DNA of 14,344 bases from positions 1 through 14,344 of the forward strand of contig CAKSPP010000017.1 in assembly GCA_934481505.1 (NCBI GenBank), written 5' to 3'. Both the position numbers and the translations under genes were made by a program. This DNA is from an uncultured Eubacteriales bacterium (GTDB taxonomy: Bacteria; Bacillota; Clostridia; Oscillospirales; UBA644). Below the pieces are notes generated by a model, which was given only the letters and a program-made list of their open reading frames with translations, made no database searches and was not told the origin of the DNA. Below, one piece after another: positions 6,909 through 12,620 of the stretch (positions within the stretch are counted from its first letter, which is position 1; each line of letters opens with the position of its first letter).

Positions 6909-6946
6909 AAAAATTTACCGGTTCATCAGTTGAACCGGTATTTTTT
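6907..6946. terminator. Bidirectional terminator between the zinc-ribbon gene and the glycosylase gene
   Basis: A perfect 10-bp stem (TACCGGTTCA at 6916-6925 with TGAACCGGTA at 6931-6940, 5-nt loop) has six T on its plus-strand 3' side (6941-6946) and a run of A on the other side (6907-6913), which becomes a T tract on the minus strand. It serves both convergent genes; its T tract contains part of the glycosylase stop codon. Confidence 0.92.
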
Positions 6947-7766
6947 ATTCTTCTATATTTCTTGCGTAGTGGAACATATATTGCTGATACACTCCGGCGT
7001 ATTTGCCGAAGGACACAGGGTCGAAATTCTCGCCGTAATGCTCTCTTAAAACTCTTTTTATCCATACATCTTTCGGGAAAGCGTCGTATTTCGAAAATCC
7101 GAAAAGGAGAATGCAGTCGCAGACCTTGGGGCCGACCCCCTTAACCGAAAGAAGCGTTTTTCGAAGTTCTTCTTCGGAAACCTTCGCAAAATCAATTTTA
7201 TTGAGCTTTTCAAAAGCGTCTTCAAGATATTTGTCGCGGTAACCCGCATGAAGAAACGCGATATCCTCGGCTTTTATGCCATAAAGCTTGTCAACCGACG
7301 GAAAAGTATGATAAACACCGCCGTCAAAAGAAATTTCGTCGCCGTATTTTTCCGAAAAGCGTTCGATTATTCCTTTTATTCGTTTTATATTGTTGTTTGC
7401 GGAAACAATAAATGAAATTACGGTTTCATTCGGTTCCTGTTTAAGTATTCTTATTCCCTTACCGCATTCCGCCGCAGTTCGCAAATATGTATCGTCTTCG
7501 GGGATTTTTCCGATAATTTCGTCGTAATCGGTATTAAGATCGAAATAATCGAGCCACATTTTTTCGACTTCCTCTTTGTCGGTGTTTTCAAGAAAAAGTC
7601 CGTCGGAATTCTGATAAGCATACAAAACTTTTCCCTTCGCGACGCCGACATATCCGTCTTTATATTCGTTCCAGCGGAAACACTGTCCGCAGTCGAAAGT
7701 GTCTTTAAGAGAAATATCAACGCCGGTAATTTTTACGGTTTTCTCCCCTATTTGTGAAATTTTCAC
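6945..7766 (-). CDS. ogg: 8-oxoguanine DNA glycosylase, OGG1 type
   Basis: The 273-residue protein has the OGG N-terminal domain ('TFDCGQCFRWNEYKDGYVGVAKG', residues 23-45) and a helix-hairpin-helix GPD domain. The hairpin is 'LLSVKGVGPKVCDCILLFG' (205-223), with the probable Schiff-base Lys214 and the catalytic Asp233 in 'FPKDVWIKRVL'. Such bifunctional enzymes remove 8-oxoguanine opposite cytosine and nick the AP site. The N-terminal domain distinguishes it from AlkA and endonuclease III. The GTG start at 7766 is supported by GAGG 10-13 bases upstream. The gene is divergent from the Cys-rich gene at 7837, with only 70 bp between the two starts, and convergent with the zinc-ribbon gene. Confidence 0.92.
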   Translation of the reverse strand: MKISQIGEKTVKITGVDISLKDTFDCGQCFRWNEYKDGYVGVAKGKVLYAYQNSDGLFLENTDKEEVEKMWLDYFDLNTDYDEIIGKIPEDDTYLRTAAECGKGIRILKQEPNETVISFIVSANNNIKRIKGIIERFSEKYGDEISFDGGVYHTFPSVDKLYGIKAEDIAFLHAGYRDKYLEDAFEKLNKIDFAKVSEEELRKTLLSVKGVGPKVCDCILLFGFSKYDAFPKDVWIKRVLREHYGENFDPVSFGKYAGVYQQYMFHYARNIEE

Positions 7767-7785
7767 AGTATTATTCCTCTCCCTC

Positions 7786-7814
7786 TTTATTTTCCGTCGG
7801 CTTTAATGTATAAT
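7786..7814 (+). promoter_or_regulatory. Probable promoter of the Cys/His-rich protein gene
   Basis: A perfect -10 TATAAT lies at 7809-7814, with only a weak -35 (TTTATT at 7786-7791, 17-bp spacer). The expected start is about 15 nt before the ATG at 7837, which rules out long upstream starts. Confidence 0.5.
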
Positions 7815-7836
7815 AGTCCCGAACGGAGTGAAAAAC

Positions 7837-8520
7837 ATGAAAGAACATATTTATACGATTCCCATAAACGAAGCGTTTGAAAATCACGACGGCTGTCCCC
7901 TTTGCCGTCTGAAAAAGACGCTTGAAAAAAACGAAATCGAAAGAATTACCGGAGCTTCGATGATGGAGCCGTCGGTAAGAGTAAAAACAAACGAACAGGG
8001 CTTCTGCTTCAGGCATTTCGAGATGATTGCAAACAACGGAAAAAGACATCCCGTCGCCCTTATCCTGCAATCGCATCTTGAAGAAATTTCCGCAACGTTG
8101 CAAAAGAAAACAGGAGCGGCTCTCGCAAAATATATAAAAGAGCTTGACCGCGACTGTTACATTTGCAGACGACTTGACGCGTCCTTTTTTGCGGTTTGCG
8201 AAAACCTTGTATGGCTTTACGAAAACGACGAAAGTTTCGCCGATAAATTGCGAAAAAGCAAGCTTTGTTTTTCGCACGCCGCCGAAATTCTGACGGTTGC
8301 CGAAAAAGAAATGCCGAAAAAACGCTTTCCCGTTTTATGCGACGACATTTCCGCGATATTAAAAAGCGAAACCGCAGCTGTCCGCGAGGATATCGACTGG
8401 TTCTGCAAAAAATTCGATTACCGATATAAAGAAGAAAGCTGGAAAAACAGCAAAGACTCAATAGAGCGTGCAGTCGAATTGCTTACCGGGAATTTGCCGC
8501 AAAAAGGCGAAAATACTTGA
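7837..8520 (+). CDS. Cys/His-rich protein with duplicated CxxC-x33-CxxH motif (possibly DUF6062)
   Basis: The 227-residue protein has two copies of one motif: C20-x2-C23-x33-C57-x2-H60 and C107-x2-C110-x33-C144-x2-H147. All four ligands are offset by exactly 87 residues, and neighbouring residues match ('DGCPLCRLKK' with 'RDCYICRRLD'; 'GFCFRHFEMI' with 'KLCFSHAAEI'). This suggests two metal-binding sites, probably zinc, made by internal duplication. No signal peptide or membrane segment is seen, so it is probably cytoplasmic. I believe it matches a family of unknown function found in Clostridia (DUF6062), but this is from memory. The ATG at 7837 has GGAG at 7825-7828; the GTG at 7828 overlaps that site and is rejected. 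Codons and stop overlap the terminator and the acpP promoter at the 3' end. Confidence 0.8.
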   Translation: MKEHIYTIPINEAFENHDGCPLCRLKKTLEKNEIERITGASMMEPSVRVKTNEQGFCFRHFEMIANNGKRHPVALILQSHLEEISATLQKKTGAALAKYIKELDRDCYICRRLDASFFAVCENLVWLYENDESFADKLRKSKLCFSHAAEILTVAEKEMPKKRFPVLCDDISAILKSETAAVREDIDWFCKKFDYRYKEESWKNSKDSIERAVELLTGNLPQKGENT

Positions 8521-8535
8521 CAAAACGCCTTTTTT
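8501..8535 (+). terminator. Terminator overlapping the end of the Cys/His-rich gene and the acpP promoter
   Basis: Perfect 9-nt arms AAAAAGGCG (8501-8509) and CGCCTTTTT (8526-8534) enclose a 16-nt loop that contains the stop codon and the acpP -35 box. The T run doubles as the 3' half of the terminator and as the acpP promoter spacer. The loop is longer than ideal, so efficiency may be partial. Confidence 0.6.
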
Positions 8536-8545
8536 ATGATAAAAT
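8517..8545 (+). promoter_or_regulatory. Promoter of acpP
   Basis: TTGACA (8517-8522), a 17-bp spacer, and TAAAAT (8540-8545) with an extended -10 TGA (8537-8539) give a strong promoter. The -35 box shares its TGA with the stop codon of the preceding gene (8518-8520). High constitutive expression is expected for acyl carrier protein. Confidence 0.85.
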
Positions 8546-8575
8546 GACAAAAAGATTTTTTAGAGGTGACTTTTT

Positions 8576-8794
8576 ATGACAATAGAAAAACTTATAGAAC
8601 TTTTGGCAAAACAGTTCAAGAAAGATCCGTCCACAATAAACGAGAATACGAGAATAATCGAAGACCTCGGAGCTGACAGCCTTGATGTCGTCGAACTTCT
8701 TATGACCCTCGAAGACGATTACGGAATAACGATTCCCGATGATGAAATTCAGGAAATAAAGACAATCGGCGACGTTGAAAAATATATCGGCTAA
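8576..8794 (+). CDS. acpP: Acyl carrier protein
   Basis: The 72-residue acidic four-helix protein has the phosphopantetheine attachment motif 'LGADSLDVVELLMTLEDDYGI', with Ser35 as the modified residue. It carries acyl chains during fatty-acid synthesis in the cytoplasm. It is slightly shorter than the common 75-80 residues but looks complete. AGAGGTGA at 8562-8569 lies 6 bp before the ATG. The gene stands alone, with its own promoter and terminator; no fab genes are in the window, so it could instead be a specialised carrier, though its sequence looks like a housekeeping one. Confidence 0.93.
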   Translation: MTIEKLIELLAKQFKKDPSTINENTRIIEDLGADSLDVVELLMTLEDDYGITIPDDEIQEIKTIGDVEKYIG

Positions 8795-8799
8795 TATGT

Positions 8800-8827
8800 A
8801 AGCACCTCTAAACGAGGTGCTTTTTTT
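8800..8827 (+). terminator. Terminator of acpP
   Basis: A 9-bp stem (AAGCACCTC at 8800-8808 with GAGGTGCTT at 8814-8822, 5-nt loop) is followed by T to 8827. It lies 6 bp after the acpP stop; the T run overlaps the stop codon of the convergent mgtE gene. On the minus strand the T tract is poor, so it serves mainly acpP. Confidence 0.92.
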
Positions 8828-10199
8828 ACATATATTTTCCCATTACAAAGGTTACTATCGTGAAATAGATGGTAACGGCACACATATCGACTATCGTCGT
8901 GATTATCGGAGACGACACAAGTGCGGGGTCGAGGTGTACGGCTTTTGCAAGAATAGGCATACAACAGCCGATAAACTTGGCAAGAATAACAACCGCAAAA
9001 AGAGTTACGGCAACGACCGCACCGACTATCATCTGTCCCGAAACGAACCATATCCAGAAGAAGTTAAATACGGCAAGAGCGGTTCCGACCATAAGGGATA
9101 TGGAAAATTCTTTCCAGATAACCTTGAAGATGTCTTTGATTTTGATTTCGTCAAGTGCAAGTCCGCGGATTATCGTGACGGAAGCCTGTGAACCGCAGTT
9201 GCCTCCGGTATCCATAAGCATAGGAATAAACGATACCATAACGGGAAGAGCGGAAATTGCTTCTTCAAATCCCGAAATGATACTTCCGGTTATAGTTGAT
9301 GTGAACATCAGCAAAATAAGCCATGGAATTCTGTTTTTCGCATGTTTGAAAGCCGAAGTTTTAAGATAGGAATCCTCGGCTGTGGTTATAGCCGCCATAC
9401 GGGCGAAGTCCTCTTCGGTCTCTTCGTGGATAACGTCGATAGCGTCATCGACGGTGACTATACCGACAAGACGGTGTTCTTCGTCAACAACAGGCAGAGC
9501 AAGGAAATCGTAGTGATTGAAAATATTACCGACAACCTCTTTATCTTCAACCGTCGTAACCGAAATAACGTTCGTTTCCATTATATCTTCGATTATATCG
9601 GTAGAGTCGGAAAGCAGAAGTTTTTTTGCGGTGACAAGTCCTAAAAGAAGTCTGTTTTTATCGGTGACGTAACAGGTGTATATCGTTTCTTTGTCGACGC
9701 CCGTTTTCTTTATTCTCTCAAACGCTTCGGCGACGGTCATATCCTTTTTAAGGTCGACAAACTCCGTCGTCATAATGCTTCCGGCACTGTCCTTCGGGTA
9801 GTTGAGAAGTTCGTTTATCTGGGCTCTGACGTCGGGAGACGCATTTTTTATTATTCTTTTGACGACATTTGCGGGCATTTCTTCAACAAGGTCGACGGCG
9901 TCGTCAAGATAAAGTTCGTCGATGACCTGTTTAAGTTCGGAGTCGCTGAACGCTTTGATAAGGATCTCCTGAATATCGTTATCAAGATACGCAAAAGTAT
10001 CCGCCGCCGCGTCTTTCGGAAGAATCCGGAACACTAACGGTATGGACTCCTCCGGCATGCTTTCCATAAGGTTCGCAATGTCCGCGGGATTGAGATTGAC
10101 AAGACATTCTCTGAGATCCTTGAATTTCTTTTCTTCAAGATAAGTCAGAGCCTCTTCTTTGATCTCTTCAACGGATTTTTCAAAGATGTTTTCGTCCAT
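8826..10199 (-). CDS. mgtE: Magnesium transporter MgtE
   Basis: The 457-residue protein has the complete MgtE layout. It has an acidic superhelical N domain (about 20-135, 'LNPADIANLMESMPEESIPLVFRIL', 'LYLDDAVDLVEEMPANVVKRII') and two CBS domains (about 140-260, beginning 'DSAGSIMTTEFVDL'). These are followed by a connecting helix and a membrane domain (291-457) with about five helices. The signature 'PMLMDTGGNCGSQASVTIIRGLA' (326-348) and 'DPALVSSPIITTIVD' (424-438, with the pore-type Asp residues) are present. MgtE is a Mg2+ channel gated by Mg2+ bound to the N and CBS domains. A very good ribosome site, AAGGAGG, lies 10 bp upstream of the ATG. No M-box riboswitch is apparent upstream; instead the leader holds a 22-bp palindrome and a terminator hairpin. 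Confidence 0.95.
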   Translation of the reverse strand: MDENIFEKSVEEIKEEALTYLEEKKFKDLRECLVNLNPADIANLMESMPEESIPLVFRILPKDAAADTFAYLDNDIQEILIKAFSDSELKQVIDELYLDDAVDLVEEMPANVVKRIIKNASPDVRAQINELLNYPKDSAGSIMTTEFVDLKKDMTVAEAFERIKKTGVDKETIYTCYVTDKNRLLLGLVTAKKLLLSDSTDIIEDIMETNVISVTTVEDKEVVGNIFNHYDFLALPVVDEEHRLVGIVTVDDAIDVIHEETEEDFARMAAITTAEDSYLKTSAFKHAKNRIPWLILLMFTSTITGSIISGFEEAISALPVMVSFIPMLMDTGGNCGSQASVTIIRGLALDEIKIKDIFKVIWKEFSISLMVGTALAVFNFFWIWFVSGQMIVGAVVAVTLFAVVILAKFIGCCMPILAKAVHLDPALVSSPIITTIVDMCAVTIYFTIVTFVMGKYM

Positions 10200-10216
10200 T
10201 TTATGTTCCTCCTTCC

Positions 10217-10238
10217 AAAATCGACATATGTCGATTTT
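10217..10238. repeat. 22-bp perfect palindrome in the mgtE leader
   Basis: AAAATCGACAT (10217-10227) is followed directly by its reverse complement ATGTCGATTTT (10228-10238), with no loop. On the mgtE-sense strand it abuts the AAGGAGG ribosome site. It could be an operator, or an RNA hairpin (with a 3-4-nt loop) that influences translation. It adjoins the heptamer repeat, so it may also be the end of a small repeat element. Confidence 0.75.
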
Positions 10239-10243
10239 ACTTT

Positions 10244-10271
10244 TTCACTATTCACTCTTCACTATTCACTT
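10244..10271. repeat. Heptamer tandem repeat (TTCACTN x4)
   Basis: Four 7-bp units in a row: TTCACTA, TTCACTC, TTCACTA, TTCACTT. They lie in the non-coding leader of mgtE beside the 22-bp palindrome. Similar TTCACTA-type runs are, from memory, scattered between genes in some Clostridia, so this may be a dispersed intergenic repeat and not a functional site. Confidence 0.85.
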
Positions 10272-10320
10272 ATCCGACCTTCCGGCAAGCAAAAGCGAAG
10301 AAATCAATACGCTATATAAT

Positions 10321-10347
10321 AAAAAAAGCAATCGGATTACCGATTGC
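10321..10347 (-). terminator. Strong minus-strand terminator upstream of mgtE
   Basis: A perfect 8-bp stem (GCAATCGG at 10328-10335 with CCGATTGC at 10340-10347, 4-nt loop) is followed on the minus strand by seven T (10327-10321). It ends transcription coming from tRNA-Arg, or acts as an attenuator in an mgtE leader; see the finding on the alternative hairpin. Confidence 0.9.
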
Positions 10348-10435
10348 AGAAGAAACAATATTGAATGAAAGACTCAAATAATTATCTTCTGCATTTCGGT
10401 TTTGATCCTTTCACACAATAATGTATTTGTAAAAT

Positions 10436-10466
10436 AGAAAGAAGCACGACGGGCGTGCTTCTTTCT
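10436..10466 (-). terminator. Long hairpin directly after tRNA-Arg
   Basis: A perfect 13-bp stem (10436-10448 with 10454-10466) has a 5-nt loop. Its 5' arm on the minus strand begins at the final A of the tRNA CCA end. The downstream sequence (ATTTTAC) is only moderately T-rich, so it may be a weak terminator or a processing signal for the tRNA 3' end. Confidence 0.7.
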
Positions 10467-10542
10467 GGCGCGCCATAAGGGATTCGAACCCCTGGCCTTT
10501 TGGTCCGTAGCCAAACGCTCTATCCAGCTGAGCTAATGGCGC
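10466..10542 (-). tRNA. tRNA-Arg (anticodon ACG)
   Basis: The 77-nt tRNA folds fully: acceptor GCGCCAT/ATGGCGC, D stem GCTC/GAGC, anticodon stem TTTGG/CCAAA with loop CTACGGA, and T stem AGGGG/CCCTT with loop TTCGAAT. The discriminator is G and the CCA end is encoded (10468-10466). The anticodon ACG, normally edited to ICG by TadA, reads CGU, CGC and CGA. It has its own promoter. Confidence 0.97.
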
Positions 10543-10561
10543 AAATCTTTACAGCTCAATT

Positions 10562-10590
10562 ATTATAACACAATTTATCCTCGAAATCAA
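10562..10590 (-). promoter_or_regulatory. Promoter of tRNA-Arg
   Basis: On the minus strand, TTGATT (10590-10585), a 17-bp spacer, and TATAAT (10567-10562) with an extended -10 TG lie 19 bp before the mature tRNA 5' end. The region 10543-10745 between the tRNA and galE otherwise holds only the divergent galE promoter and AT-rich sequence. Confidence 0.85.
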
Positions 10591-10683
10591 TAGGAAAAAT
10601 TGAAAAAATTGTCAACTTTATATTATTTTTTTCGTCTTTTGTTTTCGACAAGAAAAACAAACCAAAAGTTCAAAAATTTGTGC

Positions 10684-10712
10684 TTGATATCGAATAACAC
10701 GCATTATATAAT
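10684..10712 (+). promoter_or_regulatory. Promoter of galE
   Basis: TTGATA (10684-10689), a 17-bp spacer, and TATAAT (10707-10712) give a short leader of about 25 nt that carries GGAGG at 10734-10738. Confidence 0.85.
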
Positions 10713-10745
10713 ACAGATATAAAAATAGTTTACGGAGGTATTATT

Positions 10746-11744
10746 ATGGCTGTTTTACTTACAGGCGGTGCCGGATATATCGGTTCTCACATTGCCGTCG
10801 AACTTATCAAAGAGGGATATGACGTCGTCATTGCGGACGACCTTTCGAACAGCAAACCCGATGTTATCGACAGACTTTTCACTATTACCGGAGTAAAAAT
10901 TCCTTTTTACAAAATCGACGTCGCGGACAAAGCGGCTCTCGAAAAGGTTTTCGACGAAAACGAAATCACCTCGGTCGTTCACCTCGCAGGATTTAAGGCT
11001 GTCGGAGAATCCGTTCAGCTCCCGCTCAAATATTACAGAAATAATCTCGACACCACTTTCACTCTTCTTGAAGTAATGAAAGAAAAAGGCGTTAAGAACT
11101 TCGTTTTCAGCTCTTCCGCAACCGTTTACGGAAAGCCCGAAAGAGTTCCCATTGACGAAACAATGCCTCTTTCCTGCACCAATCCTTACGGAAGAACGAA
11201 ACTCATGATCGAGCAGATTTTGACCGATGTTCACCATGCGGATAACGACCTTTCCGTCGTTCTTTTAAGATATTTCAATCCTATCGGAGCTCACGAAAGC
11301 GGCCTTATCGGAGAAGAGCCGAACGGTATTCCGAATAACCTCCTCCCCTATATCACTCAGGTTGCGGCAGGAAAACTCGAAAAACTCAATGTTTTCGGTG
11401 ACGACTATGAAACCCATGACGGAACCGGCGTAAGAGATTATATTCATGTTGTCGACCTTGCAAAAGGACACGTTGCCGCAATAAAATATATCGAAAAGAA
11501 TCCCGGACTTGAAGCCGTAAACCTCGGCACGGGCGTCGGATACAGCGTTCTTGACATTGTTCACGCATTTGAAAAAGTAAACGGAATCAAAATTCCTTAC
11601 CGTATAGCTCCGAGAAGAGCCGGCGACATTGCGGAATGTTACGCAAACCCCGAAAAAGCAGCGAAACTCTTCGGTTGGAAAGCCGAAAAGACGCTTGAAG
11701 ATATGTGCAGAGACAGCTGGAGATGGCAGTCGAACCACAAATAA
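10746..11744 (+). CDS. galE: UDP-glucose 4-epimerase
   Basis: The 332-residue extended short-chain dehydrogenase has an NAD-binding glycine motif GGAGYIG (7-13), 'HLAGFKAVGES' (79-89), the catalytic Ser in 'FSSSATVYG' (Ser124), and the Y148-x3-K152 pair in 'NPYGRTK'. 'RYFNPIGAHESGLIGE', 'GDDYETHDGTGVRDYIHVVDLAKGH' and 'NLGTGVGYSVLDI' are diagnostic of GalE. It interconverts UDP-glucose and UDP-galactose in the cytoplasm for the Leloir pathway or for cell-surface glycan precursors. Length is typical and it is complete. GGAGG lies 7 bp before the ATG. The next gene begins 12 bp downstream and is probably in the same operon. Without galK or galT nearby, a cell-envelope role is as likely as galactose use (inference). 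Confidence 0.96.
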   Translation: MAVLLTGGAGYIGSHIAVELIKEGYDVVIADDLSNSKPDVIDRLFTITGVKIPFYKIDVADKAALEKVFDENEITSVVHLAGFKAVGESVQLPLKYYRNNLDTTFTLLEVMKEKGVKNFVFSSSATVYGKPERVPIDETMPLSCTNPYGRTKLMIEQILTDVHHADNDLSVVLLRYFNPIGAHESGLIGEEPNGIPNNLLPYITQVAAGKLEKLNVFGDDYETHDGTGVRDYIHVVDLAKGHVAAIKYIEKNPGLEAVNLGTGVGYSVLDIVHAFEKVNGIKIPYRIAPRRAGDIAECYANPEKAAKLFGWKAEKTLEDMCRDSWRWQSNHK

Positions 11745-11756
11745 ACAGGAGTTAAA

Positions 11757-12584
11757 ATGTTTTCTATCGACCCTCAGATATTAAAAAGCAACTCGCAGAG
11801 ATGGCATTACCAAGAGCTTTGCGAGCTTGTTTCGGCAACCGAAGAAAGGTTTTCCGAAATTGCAGCAAAATCGTCCGAAAAAGACTATCAGGCTCTGCTT
11901 ACCGATTTCTTCGGAAAGGCAGTCTTATATATCAAAGAAATATACACGCTGCTTTATAACGGTTTTGCCGACGGAGCAATGACTCTTGCGGGCGAGCTGT
12001 TCGAAGCCTCCGTTCTCCTCTCTTTTATCGAGAAAAACAAGAACGACGAGGGCATTGCCGAAAGATATTTCGATAATATTGAGCTTTCGTCCATTGTCGA
12101 CAGCATAAAATTGCTTTCTTTTCTCAAAGACGGAGCGACGGACGCAGAGACAAGAACAGGGCTTGAAGACGCGGTTGCAAGAAAGCAGAGGACCTATTCG
12201 TCGCTTAAGACGAAGCATATAAAGTTCCTTTCCGACGGAGTTTTCCGTCCCTATTGGTGGCTCGGCTTCAACCTTGAAGAAAACGAGAAATCTTTTTCGG
12301 GAATTTTGAAAAAGACCGTTTGGGAAAAGACATTATTCAAGCATATTTACAATATGTCAAAGCACGCAGGACACAATGCGGTAAATCCTTACGAAAACGG
12401 TGAAGGTGCGGTAATAAACGCCGATCCGTCAACCGAAGGATTTCAGATTCCGCTCTGTTTCGCGACAGCTTCCTTTGTTAATATCAGCAAAATAGTCTTT
12501 ATGAACGACGAAATAGCCTTTGCCGATATCGAAGACAGGTTGAACAAAATAACAAAACCGATTTTCGCGGAAATCTGGAAATAA
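11757..12584 (+). CDS. Hypothetical protein, possibly DUF5677 family
   Basis: The 275-residue soluble, mostly helical protein has no signal peptide and no obvious catalytic motif. Features that resemble the DUF5677 family are the helix 'GAMTLAGELFEASVLLSFIEK' (73-93), an Arg/Tyr-containing segment 'AERYFDNIEL', and the late 'HIYNMSKHAGHNAVNP' (196-211) with a conserved-looking Ser-x-His. The assignment is from pattern only. The ATG is preceded by AGGAG at 11747-11751. It follows galE by 12 bp and shares its promoter and the downstream terminator, so it is co-transcribed; whether it works with GalE is unknown. Confidence 0.75.
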   Translation: MFSIDPQILKSNSQRWHYQELCELVSATEERFSEIAAKSSEKDYQALLTDFFGKAVLYIKEIYTLLYNGFADGAMTLAGELFEASVLLSFIEKNKNDEGIAERYFDNIELSSIVDSIKLLSFLKDGATDAETRTGLEDAVARKQRTYSSLKTKHIKFLSDGVFRPYWWLGFNLEENEKSFSGILKKTVWEKTLFKHIYNMSKHAGHNAVNPYENGEGAVINADPSTEGFQIPLCFATASFVNISKIVFMNDEIAFADIEDRLNKITKPIFAEIWK

Positions 12585-12590
12585 AAATTG

Positions 12591-12620
12591 AAGCCCCGGT
12601 AGCTAATACCGGGGCTTTTT
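12591..12620. terminator. Terminator of the galE operon, also serving mtaB
   Basis: A perfect 11-bp GC-rich stem (AAGCCCCGGTA at 12591-12601 with TACCGGGGCTT at 12607-12617, 5-nt loop) ends in T to 12620. On the minus strand the stem is followed by CAATTTTTA, so it can also stop mtaB transcripts, though less well. It fills the gap between two convergent genes. Confidence 0.92.

Noticed and set aside
7753..7767. TGTGAAATTTTCACA dyad at the glycosylase start codon, resembling a Crp site
   Set aside because: The half-site spacing is 5 and not 6 bp, and it lies across the start codon within coding sequence, so it is more likely a chance dyad.
10200..10435. M-box magnesium riboswitch before mgtE
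   Set aside because: No recognisable conserved M-box core was found by eye; the region is explained by terminators, repeats and a palindrome. A covariance-model search could still overturn this.
10466..10542. tRNA-Arg as an integration site for a mobile element
   Set aside because: No integrase, no repeat of the tRNA 3' end and no phage-type genes are seen on either side.
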